Below the pieces are notes generated by a model. The model did no database searches and was not told where the DNA came from. It was given only the letters and a program-made list of their open reading frames with translations. A program made the position numbers and the translations under genes. 64,000 nt of DNA from Flavipsychrobacter sp. (GTDB taxonomy: Bacteria; Bacteroidota; Bacteroidia; Chitinophagales; Chitinophagaceae), in NCBI GenBank assembly GCA_031292525.1, contig JARLGY010000044.1:62001-126000 (forward strand). The letters run 5' to 3'. The first letter of the stretch is position 1, and every line of letters starts with the position of its first letter. Shown here piece by piece: positions 1 through 8,578 of this stretch.

Positions 1-308
1 CAGCCCCGAAAACCTACGCCTACTGTGCAGATACTTTATTTACTGAAACTATTGTACCGGCAATTTATGGTGCGGATACCATTTATCATGAATGTACTTA
101 CCTTGAAAAAGACGGTGAAAAAGCAGCAACACGCTACCACAGTACCGCTGTCCAGGCGGCAAAAATAGCCGTACTGGCAAATGTTAAACAATTGCTGCTG
201 GGGCATTTTTCATCAAAATACCGGGACCTGGAGCCTTTTAAGGAAGAGGCATCCGCAATATTTCCTAATGTACAGATAGCAGAAGAGGGAAAAGTTTTCG
301 ATGTGTAA
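1..308 (+). CDS. rnz: Ribonuclease Z, C-terminal part (truncated by window edge)
   Basis: The reading frame is open from the window edge (codons start at base 3) to TAA at 306-308 and gives about 101 residues. They carry the C-terminal signatures of the tRNase Z metallo-beta-lactamase fold: a YCADT metal-site stretch, YHECTY, RYHSTAVQAA and LLLGHFSSKY. In this family these supply the metal ligands and the catalytic histidines for endonucleolytic trimming of tRNA 3' ends in the cytoplasm. The N-terminal part with the HxHxDH motif lies outside the window. The gene is a housekeeping neighbour and is not part of the polysaccharide locus that follows. The family call is secure; only the fragment is visible. 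Confidence 0.92.
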   Translation, partial: APKTYAYCADTLFTETIVPAIYGADTIYHECTYLEKDGEKAATRYHSTAVQAAKIAVLANVKQLLLGHFSSKYRDLEPFKEEASAIFPNVQIAEEGKVFDV

Positions 309-379
309 GATTTATCTAATGGATGTTTTGAACGTGTCTTATATAAAGACTATGAATTATTGCTTTTAAAACATATTTA

Positions 380-1114
380 ATGCCATTTACTTTTTCTCAT
401 CCTTCTATAGTATTGGTATTAAAGAAGTTCTTGCCACGTCTTCACCTGTCTACTACAGCACTGATAATAGGTAGCATCGCCCCAGATTTTGAAGGTTTTT
501 TATTTTTGCATACTCGTAAAACGTTTAGCCATACATGGGGGGGGATTTTTTTCTTTGATATGCCAGTAGGGATAATAATTTGCTTCCTGTGGCACAACAT
601 GGTTAAAAAAGGCTTTGTAGATAACTTACCGTTATATTTCAAGAAAAAGTTTTATAGTTATAAAGACTTTGACTGGAATAAATATGTGAGTAATCATAAG
701 ATAGTTGTTATTGCTTGTTTGTTTATTGGTGCAGCTACGCATCTTGTTTGGGATGACTATACTCATTTTAATGGCACAGATTATACTGCGGTGACCATTT
801 GGCATTTAGAAATGTCTGTGTTTATTTTCAGACAATTTGTGAGCTCGATAGCTGGCATTGCTTTTATTTTAATGTATGTTTTGTTTATGCCGGTATCTGC
901 AGCTGTGCCAACCTCAAAATATAGAGGGTATTGGTTTATTGTTGCGGAGGTAGCAGCTATAGGGGTAATCCTGCGCATATTAGATACCTCAAAGTCCATA
1001 TCAATAACGGGCTATTTTGATTCCATTATTATTACTCTTCTTTCTTCTTTGATTCTAGGCATTTTATGTACCTCTGTTATCTATAACGTGTGGAATCGTA
1101 ATAGAATAACATAA
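380..1114 (+). CDS. DUF4184 family integral membrane protein
   Basis: A 244-residue protein opening with MPFTFSHPSIVLVL, the hallmark N-terminus of DUF4184, followed by IGSIAPDFEGF and a HTWGG stretch also typical of that family. Several hydrophobic segments are visible (about residues 55-70, 105-120, 145-170, 185-200 and 215-235), so it should sit in the inner membrane. The early histidines and aspartates (SHP, APDFE, SHTWGG, HLVWDDYTHF) resemble the layout of membrane-bound metal-dependent hydrolases (YdjM-like), but no enzymatic activity is established. The start is the ATG 71 bases after the rnz stop. No clear terminator separates it from the downstream locus, and no operon partner is evident. 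Confidence 0.8.
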   Translation: MPFTFSHPSIVLVLKKFLPRLHLSTTALIIGSIAPDFEGFLFLHTRKTFSHTWGGIFFFDMPVGIIICFLWHNMVKKGFVDNLPLYFKKKFYSYKDFDWNKYVSNHKIVVIACLFIGAATHLVWDDYTHFNGTDYTAVTIWHLEMSVFIFRQFVSSIAGIAFILMYVLFMPVSAAVPTSKYRGYWFIVAEVAAIGVILRILDTSKSISITGYFDSIIITLLSSLILGILCTSVIYNVWNRNRIT

Positions 1115-1155
1115 ACTTCATTGATGTTTTTTTTGCCTTTCAACAAAAAAAAGTA

Positions 1156-1216
1156 GCTTCGCACACAGATTGAGTAGAAATATTACTCGATAATGTGTGA
1201 CTCACAGAGGCGAAGC
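1156..1216 (+). promoter_or_regulatory. Nested inverted-repeat leader ahead of the polysaccharide locus
   Basis: GCTTCGC (1156-1162) pairs with GCGAAGC (1210-1216). Just inside, CACACA (1162-1167) pairs with TGTGTG (1194-1199). Innermost, GAGTA (1172-1176) pairs with TACTC (1184-1188). The result is an extended three-tier hairpin with internal bulges about 26 bases before the first gene of the locus. No U-tract follows it, so it does not look like a plain intrinsic terminator. Because the second gene of the operon encodes a UpxY-type antiterminator, a 5' leader acting as its target is a reasonable inference. An operator is the alternative. Confidence 0.5.
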
Positions 1217-1242
1217 CATGTGAAGTCGGATAGGAAGTTAAG

Positions 1243-1788
1243 ATGCTGGAAACATTAATATCATCCCGGACAAGAATAAAATTATTGCTTAGATTATTTC
1301 TTAATCCAAGCACTACTGCTTATTTACGTGGTATGGCCGAAGAATTTAATGAAAGTACCAATGCCATAAGACTAGAACTAAATCGGTTTGAAGAAGCAGG
1401 GATGCTGGTATCGAAGAATGAAGGAAATAAAAAAGTTTACCAAGCCAATCAAGAGCATCCACTATTTAAAGATATACATAACATAGTTCTGAAATATTTA
1501 GGTATAGACCGAATAATAGAGACCGTTATTAAAAGAACAGGGAATCTAGAGAAAGTTTATATAACAGGCGATTATGCAATTGGAAAAGAAACGGATATAC
1601 TAGACTTTCTATTCATCGGGGAGATTGATAAAAATTATATTACTAACCTGATCAGTAAAGTAGAAGGGATGATAGGTAAAAAAGTGAGGTACCTTACTTA
1701 TAGCTCGGAAGAATGGTCTCGAATAGCTAATAAAGAGAATGCTTCGGTTAAAAACTTATTGTTGTGGGAAAATAAAAATGAAATCTGA
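1243..1788 (+). CDS. Winged-helix regulator with nucleotidyltransferase-like C-terminus
   Basis: A 181-residue protein. Residues about 8-70 form a winged helix-turn-helix (ISSRTRIKLLLRLFLNP, then STNAIRLELNRFEEAGMLVS and a KKVYQAN wing) of the ArsR/MarR-like type. The C-terminal half (ETVIKRTGNLEKVYITGDYAIGKETD) resembles a degenerate MNT-type nucleotidyltransferase domain, although a clear GSxxxG...DxD catalytic motif is not seen. Proteins of this type commonly precede UpxY-like genes in Bacteroidota capsule and exopolysaccharide loci. Its stop overlaps the next start (TGATG), so the two are probably translationally coupled and co-regulate the locus. DNA binding is inferred from the fold only. 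Confidence 0.7.
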   Translation: MLETLISSRTRIKLLLRLFLNPSTTAYLRGMAEEFNESTNAIRLELNRFEEAGMLVSKNEGNKKVYQANQEHPLFKDIHNIVLKYLGIDRIIETVIKRTGNLEKVYITGDYAIGKETDILDFLFIGEIDKNYITNLISKVEGMIGKKVRYLTYSSEEWSRIANKENASVKNLLLWENKNEI

Positions 1789-2282
1789 TGGCAGCATGGT
1801 ATGTTTTGTACACAAAGCCAAGGAATGAAAAAAAAATTGCATTATTGCTGCAACAAAAGGATATCAATACATATTGCCCGGTACAAGACGTAGTAAAACA
1901 ATGGAGCGATAGAAAGAAAAAAATAAGTGAACCTGTTTTTAAGTCTTATGTATTTGTAGAACTAAATGACTATACAAAAGACAGTATTGAAGTATTAAAT
2001 ACGCGAGGGAGTGTACGTTTTTTATGGTGGTTAGGAAAACCCGCTGTTGTACGCAATGAAGAGATTGAAACCATTAAAAATTTCCTGAATAGGTATAGGT
2101 GTGTGGAAGTTAGCAACAACATTAACACCGGCCAGGAAGTATATATAACTGAAGGGATGTTTAAAGATAAGAAAGGAACGGTTGTTCAATTAAGGGGTAA
2201 AACGGCAATATTGCACATAGATTCTCTAGGTTGGAACATTTCGGCACATGTTGATTTACAATCATTGATGCCAGCTAAGTAG
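1788..2282 (+). CDS. UpxY/NusG-like transcription antiterminator
   Basis: A 164-residue NusG paralogue. The N-terminal NGN domain (about residues 1-105) begins AAWYVLYTKPRNEKK and contains NTYCPVQ and KSYVFVEL. The C-terminal KOW domain (about 112-164) carries GQEVYITEGMFKDKKGTV. In Bacteroides, UpxY proteins bind RNA polymerase and prevent premature termination in the untranslated leader of their own capsule operon. Position as second gene behind a structured leader (1156-1216) fits that role. The start ATG overlaps the previous stop codon. The target specificity for this operon is inferred, not shown. Confidence 0.9.
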   Translation: MAAWYVLYTKPRNEKKIALLLQQKDINTYCPVQDVVKQWSDRKKKISEPVFKSYVFVELNDYTKDSIEVLNTRGSVRFLWWLGKPAVVRNEEIETIKNFLNRYRCVEVSNNINTGQEVYITEGMFKDKKGTVVQLRGKTAILHIDSLGWNISAHVDLQSLMPAK

Positions 2283-2330
2283 AGCGTTTTAATATTTTTA
2301 ATTACTTTTCACTAAAATATAGATAAAATA

Positions 2331-3143
2331 ATGATTAGACTTTTTCAAGTATCACTGTATTCTCTTGTAGCAGTGTCTCTACTTATATTTTCGTCTTGTG
2401 TAAATACCAAGAAAATAACATACTTTAACAATATTCCAGATACGAATTATGTTAATGCATATGAGATCGGTCTAGCCCAATATTCTGACCCTAAGATACA
2501 GCCCAACGATATACTACAGGTGACGGTACAAACCTTAGACCCACAGGCCACTAATATGATGGGAGTACAAACTACATCTAGCTTTAGCATTCAATCTGCC
2601 TCCTCGGCTTCAGGAGGTACCGGAACCGCTATACAAGGTTATATGGTGGATGGTAACGGATTTATTTCCATCCCGCTCGTAGGCAAATTGCAGGTGAATG
2701 GATTATCTACCACGGAAGTGAAAGATCTTATAGAGAAGAGAGCCATCTTGTATTATAAAAATCCGGTAGTCAATGTTCGCTTTGTAAATTTTACAGTTAC
2801 GGTATTGGGTGAAGTAGCCCATCCAGGTCAAATAAATATACCTAATGAAAAGACCTCGATATTTGACGTGATTGGCGCAGCAGGAGATATGAGTGCTTAT
2901 GCCAAAAGAGATAATGTTCTTGTAATAAGGGAAGAAAACGGGGTTAAGAAGTTTCTGCGTCTAAATCTATATCGTAAAGATGTTTTTCAATCACCATATT
3001 TTTATTTACATCAAAGAGACGTGGTATATGTAGCGCCTAATAAATCGAAAGCAATCACGTCAAATGCCCGTGAAGCTAGAATTTTAAGTCTTGTAAGTAT
3101 TACGGTGACTTTTTTAACCTTTTTATTATATTTCAGAAAATAA
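2331..3143 (+). CDS. Wza-like polysaccharide export outer-membrane lipoprotein
   Basis: A 270-residue protein with a lipoprotein signal peptide: hydrophobic residues 8-20, then IFSSC with C23 as the predicted lipidated cysteine. A poly-export domain follows (about residues 50-150; QPNDILQVTVQTLDP and GNGFISIPLVGKLQVNGLS), then a SLBB-type domain (VTVLGEVAHPGQINIPNEK). A hydrophobic helix lies at the extreme C-terminus (about 248-267), as in Bacteroidota family members, where it corresponds to the outer-membrane helix of E. coli Wza. It should form the outer-membrane export channel and work with the kinase encoded 3 bases downstream. Confidence 0.9.
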   Translation: MIRLFQVSLYSLVAVSLLIFSSCVNTKKITYFNNIPDTNYVNAYEIGLAQYSDPKIQPNDILQVTVQTLDPQATNMMGVQTTSSFSIQSASSASGGTGTAIQGYMVDGNGFISIPLVGKLQVNGLSTTEVKDLIEKRAILYYKNPVVNVRFVNFTVTVLGEVAHPGQINIPNEKTSIFDVIGAAGDMSAYAKRDNVLVIREENGVKKFLRLNLYRKDVFQSPYFYLHQRDVVYVAPNKSKAITSNAREARILSLVSITVTFLTFLLYFRK

Positions 3144-3146
3144 CAT

Positions 3147-5573
3147 ATGAACCAAGCTGAAAATATTCAATCTGCTGATTGGCAACAGGACCATGGGAAT
3201 TTCAATTTAAGGAAGGCAGTAGGTACATTATTATCTTATTGGCCAAGATTTATCTTTTGCGTTATTATAGGCTTACTTATAGCTTACTTATACTTGCGTT
3301 ACACTAAGCCAGTATATATAGTAAAAGCAAAAATACTCATTCAAAATGATAAAACCGGAAGCTTATCTGATGCTATAGTATTAGATGGGCTAGGTATAAA
3401 GAACAAAGGCAATAGCATAGAGAATGAAGTTGAGGTGTTTAAGAGCAGGGCATTAATGGAGCACGTTGTTCGCTCTATGCAATTGAATGTAAGTTACTAC
3501 ACGACAGGGAGGGTTAAAATGCTGGAAGTATATAATGGAAAGCCTTTCAATCTTACTTTCTGTCCCATGTATGAAGATTCTGTGATAAGAAAGGGTGCAA
3601 CATATAAGATATTGCTCACCGCTAACGGATATGAATTAACACAAGGCACTCAAAAAATACCAGGAAAACTTGGCGATACTATTTCTTTATCTACCGGCAT
3701 GGCTTGTATAACTAAGGTGCCTGGTGCAAACTGGGTTGCTGGTGATGAGTTTCTGATAGTTGTTTCGACTGTAAACGCGACCACCAATGGATATATGGGT
3801 GCTTTAAATGCTAGCCCTATTAGTAAAAATGTGAGCATGATCAACCTTTCTTTTGGTACTGTATTGCCGGAAAAGGGAGAGGCTGTATTAAATAATATAT
3901 TGACTACGTATTTAAGTGATAATGTAAAGAATAAGAACAGGATTGCAGACAGTACAATATCTTTTATAGATAACCGCCTTGAGTTGGTTGGTGGAGAGCT
4001 CACTACAGTAGAAAAACAGATAGAGAACTTTAAGAAATCGAACGATCTTACAGATATAAAATCGCAATCTACTGCGCTTGTGGCCAGTAATACCAATTAC
4101 GATGAGAAAATAAACTCACAAGAGTTGTCGCTGTCAGTTGTTGAATCTCTTGAGAAATATTTACAGGAAAATATACACAACACAAAGGTAGTACCACCAA
4201 CATTGTCTATACCAGACGCCAACCTTACGAGCCTCATTGCCCGGTATAACGAACTTGAACTGAACCGTAACAGGTTATTGATGAGTAGTACGGAAGATAA
4301 CCCCGTAATAAAAAATATAGATGACGAGTTGAATAGCATGAGATTGGATATGTTATCTGATATAAGTGCTGTGAAAAGAAGCTTATTGGTAGCGTTAGGA
4401 AAGCTAAATAATACAGCACGCAAGATTGATGTTGAAATGAGGGAAGTGCCTGCGAAAGAACGAGTTTATCTAGAGTATTCACGCCAGCAAAGTATAAAGC
4501 AAGAGCTATATTTATTTTTACTTAAGAAAAGGGAAGAAACTGCCATTGCAAAATCGTCAACGATTGCCGATGCGCGAGTTATAGATGTTGCAAGGGCTGA
4601 TGGTAGCCCTATATCGCCTAAGCGAACACAGATATTCCTGATAGCTATTGCCTTGGGCATTATATTGCCAGCAGCGAGTATATATGTTGAATCTGTTTTA
4701 AATAACAGGGTATTGAAAAAAGATGATATAAGCAATAATACCCAAGCCCCTGTAATTGGAGAAATAGGACATAGCCCTGATGATAAAGATGTAGTTATAC
4801 ATACAGGAAGCCGTACCGTTCTTGCAGAACAATTCCGCTCGCTACGTACCAATCTACAGTTTGTTATTTCAGGAAAAGGAGACAAGGTGATTTTGATCAC
4901 ATCCAGTATGAGTGGTGAGGGTAAGTCGTTTATTGCTATCAACCTAGCTAATACCCTTGCCATATCAGGTAAAAAGGTACTGCTGATGGAGCTTGACCTT
5001 AGAAAACCAAAGATCTCTAAAACGTTGGGTTTAGATAGTAGCTTAGGATTTTCGAACTATATTATTGGTCAGATACCTTTAGATAAGATCATTGTACCAT
5101 CTGGTTTGGATAAGAATTTTGTTGTCATGCCTTGCGGTCCTATACCACCCAATCCTGCGGAGCTGATCATGCTTGCAAAGACTGAAGAATTATTTGTCGA
5201 GTTGAGAAGAGAATATGATTTTGTAATTATTGATACTGCACCAATAGGGTTGGTGACAGATGCACAGTTGCTCGGCGCATATGCAGATACTACATTGTAT
5301 GTGGTACGTCAGGGATATACATACAAACAGCAAATAGTATCTGCTAATGACCTGTATGTAAAACAAAAGATGCCTAGGTTCAGCATGGTGGTAAACGACA
5401 TTAAAACAGCACGTGGCGGCGGCTATGGTTATGGCTATGGTTATGGCTATGGTTACGGTTATGGTGGTGGTTACGGCTATGGTTATGGTGCATATTCAAA
5501 CGGTTATTTTGACGAGAAGAAAAATACAGGCCTAATAAAGAGGATATTAAACTCCTTTAAAGGCAATGCGTAA
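3147..5573 (+). CDS. Wzc-like polysaccharide co-polymerase and tyrosine autokinase with Gly-Tyr tail
   Basis: An 808-residue protein. It has a Wzz-type chain-length domain with TM1 at about residues 33-51, a long periplasmic coiled-coil region (about 265-470), TM2 at about 495-516, and a cytoplasmic BY-kinase domain. Walker A is SMSGEGKS (587-594), Walker A' is VLLMELDLRKP (611-621) and Walker B is FVIIDTAP (692-699). The family autophosphorylates a C-terminal tyrosine cluster and thereby controls polymer length and export with Wza. Here the cluster is an unusual alternating Gly-Tyr tract, residues 757-787, with 12 tyrosines. The gene follows the Wza-like gene after a 3-base gap and nothing suggests decay. 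Confidence 0.93.
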   Translation: MNQAENIQSADWQQDHGNFNLRKAVGTLLSYWPRFIFCVIIGLLIAYLYLRYTKPVYIVKAKILIQNDKTGSLSDAIVLDGLGIKNKGNSIENEVEVFKSRALMEHVVRSMQLNVSYYTTGRVKMLEVYNGKPFNLTFCPMYEDSVIRKGATYKILLTANGYELTQGTQKIPGKLGDTISLSTGMACITKVPGANWVAGDEFLIVVSTVNATTNGYMGALNASPISKNVSMINLSFGTVLPEKGEAVLNNILTTYLSDNVKNKNRIADSTISFIDNRLELVGGELTTVEKQIENFKKSNDLTDIKSQSTALVASNTNYDEKINSQELSLSVVESLEKYLQENIHNTKVVPPTLSIPDANLTSLIARYNELELNRNRLLMSSTEDNPVIKNIDDELNSMRLDMLSDISAVKRSLLVALGKLNNTARKIDVEMREVPAKERVYLEYSRQQSIKQELYLFLLKKREETAIAKSSTIADARVIDVARADGSPISPKRTQIFLIAIALGIILPAASIYVESVLNNRVLKKDDISNNTQAPVIGEIGHSPDDKDVVIHTGSRTVLAEQFRSLRTNLQFVISGKGDKVILITSSMSGEGKSFIAINLANTLAISGKKVLLMELDLRKPKISKTLGLDSSLGFSNYIIGQIPLDKIIVPSGLDKNFVVMPCGPIPPNPAELIMLAKTEELFVELRREYDFVIIDTAPIGLVTDAQLLGAYADTTLYVVRQGYTYKQQIVSANDLYVKQKMPRFSMVVNDIKTARGGGYGYGYGYGYGYGYGGGYGYGYGAYSNGYFDEKKNTGLIKRILNSFKGNA
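5415..5490 (+). repeat. In-frame short tandem repeat encoding (Gly-Tyr)n in the kinase tail
   Basis: Six-base units of the form GGCTAT/GGTTAT run in near-perfect tandem, effectively a 12-base period, within the kinase gene and encode the Gly-Tyr tract. Every unit is a multiple of three, so slippage would change the number of phosphorylatable tyrosines without a frameshift. Confidence 0.9.
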
Positions 5574-5630
5574 TTTTCATTGCTCACTAGTTTTTTGTCT
5601 GTAACCCTATCTGTTTAAATACAGATCTCT

Positions 5631-7418
5631 ATGTGTCGTATTTCTGGAATAATTGATAAAGCTTCTGACTCTATTAATAAGGATATCCTTATTATGAGGG
5701 ATGCTATGAAACATGGAGGGCCAGACAGCGCAGGCGTTTATTGCGACGATACTGTAAACCTGGCTCTCGGACATCGGCGGTTGTCTTTGCTAGACCTGAC
5801 ATCGGCTGGGAACCAACCTATGATGGATAACGCAGGTAATGTTATCATTGTATTTAATGGTGAGATATATAATTTCATTGAGCTTAAAGCTGAACTTTCT
5901 GCGGTTGGGTGTCAATTTCATACCCACTGCGATACAGAAGTAATTATACAGGCCTACCTGCAATGGGGTAATGAATGCTACGCCAGATTTAAAGGAATGT
6001 TTGCAATAGCGCTATATGATAAGCGCAATGGAGAACTGACACTTGCCAGAGATCATGCAGGCATCAAACCTTTGTATTATTATGCTGATGCAGACAAATT
6101 ATATTTTGCTTCTGAAATAAGAGCTTTTACAGCCATTAAGAACAAATGGGAGGAAAATAGCAAATGGAAAACATACTTACTGACGTTTGGCTATCTACCT
6201 GAACCTGTAACAACTTTGAAAAATGTTTATTCACTTGAAAAGGGTTCTTACAAAGTATTTAATGTAAAAAAACTGCAGTCGAGACATCATTTCTTTTACA
6301 AAGAAGATTTCAATGAAACAATTACTGATATAGATGAGGCAAAAAAGGTAATAAGGAATACGCTTGAAAAGGCTGTTCAAAACCACTTGGTTTCTGATGC
6401 GCCTATAGGCCTTTTTTTAAGTGGGGGAATAGATAGCAGTATCCTTACCCTGCTTGCAAAAAAATACAAACAAGAGGATCTGCATACATTATCTATAGAT
6501 TTTAAGGATAAGAATTTTTCTGAAAATCATTATCAAAAATTAATTGTAGATCAATGCCATCCTATACATAGTTCTTTTGTACTTGACGAACAGTCTTTTG
6601 CAAATGACTTTTCGGATATATTGCTGGCTATGGACCAGCCTAGTTCAGATGGCATCAACTCTTATTTTATATGCAAGTACGCACGACAATATGGTCTGAA
6701 GGCTGTATTGTCTGGTATTGGCGCCGATGAATTGCTAGGTGGGTACAGTTCTTTCAAACTCGCAAATAAAGTAGCAAAACTAAGGAGCATACCTGGGTTT
6801 GTATTTAACCTTGCTAACTATGCCCATACGGATAAGTATAGGAAAATAAGCTTCCTTAGTAAGAAGGGGCTTGTTAATGAATATTTATTTTACAGGGGGT
6901 ATTTCAACATGCAGGAAACTGCCAAGTTGTTGGATATAGACCGGAGAGAAGTTTACGAAACCTTAAGTACTGTTACTGTTCCTGATTTCGTTAGTAATTT
7001 ATCTAATGAAAATCAGGTTTCTTACATGGAGTGTAACTTGTACATGCTTGGGCAACTACTTAAGGACACCGATATAATGAGTATGTGGCACAGCCTGGAA
7101 GTACGTGTGCCATTTTTAGACTATGATTTTATGAGGGCGGTGCAATCTATCTCTTCTTCTTTAAAATACGGGCACGCCCAAAGCAAATACCTGCTAATAG
7201 AAAGTTTTAAAGATATTTTGCCTAGAGATATATGGGACCGGAAGAAGCAAGGGTTCACACTGCCTTTCAAAAATTGGATGAAAGACGATAAAATCCAGCA
7301 CATGTTGAATCAGCCAGATATGAAAATGCGGGACCGATTTTTAGATGGAGATCTTGCATGGAGTCGCTACTGGACTTATTCAATTGCTAATGAGTTTAAT
7401 GCTCTTAAACAATTCTGA
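5631..7418 (+). CDS. asnB: Asparagine synthetase-like glutamine amidotransferase (AsnB family)
   Basis: A 595-residue protein beginning MCRISGI. Cys2 is the expected class II glutaminase nucleophile, exposed after Met removal. The glutaminase domain spans about residues 2-190 (RRLSLLD, FNGEIYNF, DTEVI and ARDHAGIKPLYY), followed by the ATP-pyrophosphatase synthetase domain with SGGIDSS at 264-270. The length matches the family. Copies inside polysaccharide loci often amidate sugar carboxylates rather than make free asparagine; that substrate is inferred from context. A small hairpin (ATCTGT/ACAGAT, 5609-5626) lies directly upstream of the start and could modulate initiation. The stop overlaps the next start (TGATG). 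Confidence 0.9.
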   Translation: MCRISGIIDKASDSINKDILIMRDAMKHGGPDSAGVYCDDTVNLALGHRRLSLLDLTSAGNQPMMDNAGNVIIVFNGEIYNFIELKAELSAVGCQFHTHCDTEVIIQAYLQWGNECYARFKGMFAIALYDKRNGELTLARDHAGIKPLYYYADADKLYFASEIRAFTAIKNKWEENSKWKTYLLTFGYLPEPVTTLKNVYSLEKGSYKVFNVKKLQSRHHFFYKEDFNETITDIDEAKKVIRNTLEKAVQNHLVSDAPIGLFLSGGIDSSILTLLAKKYKQEDLHTLSIDFKDKNFSENHYQKLIVDQCHPIHSSFVLDEQSFANDFSDILLAMDQPSSDGINSYFICKYARQYGLKAVLSGIGADELLGGYSSFKLANKVAKLRSIPGFVFNLANYAHTDKYRKISFLSKKGLVNEYLFYRGYFNMQETAKLLDIDRREVYETLSTVTVPDFVSNLSNENQVSYMECNLYMLGQLLKDTDIMSMWHSLEVRVPFLDYDFMRAVQSISSSLKYGHAQSKYLLIESFKDILPRDIWDRKKQGFTLPFKNWMKDDKIQHMLNQPDMKMRDRFLDGDLAWSRYWTYSIANEFNALKQF

Positions 7419-8536
7419 TGCATAAGATACTATTTCTGAACCTTACTGCATTTTCTCAAAACGGAGGAATCGAAAAATTCAACCGCTGTTTTTTAAAGGC
7501 CTTAGCAGATATACAAAATAATGATGGAGTATTGAGTTCTGCAATCTCCATGTATGACGATAAGGTTGATGAAAAGTACTATAATAACAGGCATTATAAG
7601 GGCTTTAAGGGTAGCAGGATCGCCATGATACTAAAAAGTATTTGGAGTGCCAGACTGTCGGATACCATTGTAGTAGGGCATATTAATCTTTCAGTGATAG
7701 GGGTAGCAATTAAAATGCTCTATCCTAAAAAAAAGGTGGTATTGGTTACTCATGGAATTGAAGTTTGGGAACCATTGAAAGGCCCGAAAGCTCTAATGCT
7801 AAAAAAGGCTGACAAAATACTGACCGTCAGTAATTTTACTAAGCAAAAAATATGCAGCATACAAAATATTGGAGAAGAAAAGTTGGTTGTATTCCCCAAC
7901 ACTATCGATCCGTTTTTTGCAATACCTGCACAATTTTATGATAGCACCCATTTAAGACAGCAATACGGCATTGGTATTGATGATCCTGTACTTTTTACCC
8001 TAGCAAGGGTATCGAGCACTGAAAAATATAAAGGGTATGATGTTGTTTTGGAATGCTTACCAGATATGCTGCCGAAATTCCCCAATCTTAAATATATTAT
8101 TGGTGGGAAGTATGATAAAGTAGAAAAGGCACGAATAGATAAACTCATTAGTGATCTGAAACTGGAAGGTGTTGTAATGCTTACGGGGTTTATTAAAGAT
8201 GAAGATCTGGTTGCGCATTACCAGATGGCAGATATGTTTATTATGCCAAGCAGAAAGGAAGGCTTTGGTATTGTTTTCATTGAAGCTATGGTTTGTGGTT
8301 TGCCAGTTATAGCCGGCAATGTAGATGGGAGTGTGGATGCGCTGAAAAATGGAGAATTAGGTACACTTGTTAATCCGTTGGACAAAAACGAAATAACACA
8401 ACAGCTGTCTTATTTTATGGAGAACCGGCATTTGATAACGGATGATTATAAATATGGTTTGCAGCAAAAAACGCTAGGGTACTTTAGCTTTGAGGCTTTC
8501 ACGGGGCGGGTAAAACAGGTTTTTAAATTTAATTGA
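7418..8536 (+). CDS. Glycosyltransferase family 4 (GT-B)
   Basis: A 372-residue GT-B protein. The N-terminal acceptor domain opens with KILFLNLTAFSQNGGIEKFN, a typical glycine loop. The C-terminal donor domain has GGKYDKVEKARID, then MPSRKEGFGIVFIEAMVCG, the family E-x7-E nucleotide-sugar-binding motif. It should transfer a sugar from a nucleotide donor onto a lipid-linked intermediate at the cytoplasmic membrane face. Its start overlaps the asnB stop, so it is translationally coupled. Donor and acceptor cannot be read from sequence. Confidence 0.88.
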   Translation: MHKILFLNLTAFSQNGGIEKFNRCFLKALADIQNNDGVLSSAISMYDDKVDEKYYNNRHYKGFKGSRIAMILKSIWSARLSDTIVVGHINLSVIGVAIKMLYPKKKVVLVTHGIEVWEPLKGPKALMLKKADKILTVSNFTKQKICSIQNIGEEKLVVFPNTIDPFFAIPAQFYDSTHLRQQYGIGIDDPVLFTLARVSSTEKYKGYDVVLECLPDMLPKFPNLKYIIGGKYDKVEKARIDKLISDLKLEGVVMLTGFIKDEDLVAHYQMADMFIMPSRKEGFGIVFIEAMVCGLPVIAGNVDGSVDALKNGELGTLVNPLDKNEITQQLSYFMENRHLITDDYKYGLQQKTLGYFSFEAFTGRVKQVFKFN

Positions 8537-8578
8537 CCATCTTTCTTTTAATAATAGTACAAACATCAATACAATTAA

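Noticed and set aside
1156-1216. Leader hairpin considered as a plain terminator of the DUF4184 gene
   Set aside because: There is no U-tract after the stem and the stems are interrupted, so termination without a cofactor is unlikely.
5415-5490. Short tandem repeats considered as a CRISPR-like array
   Set aside because: The period is only 6-12 bases with no spacers, and it is in frame within the kinase gene encoding Gly-Tyr.
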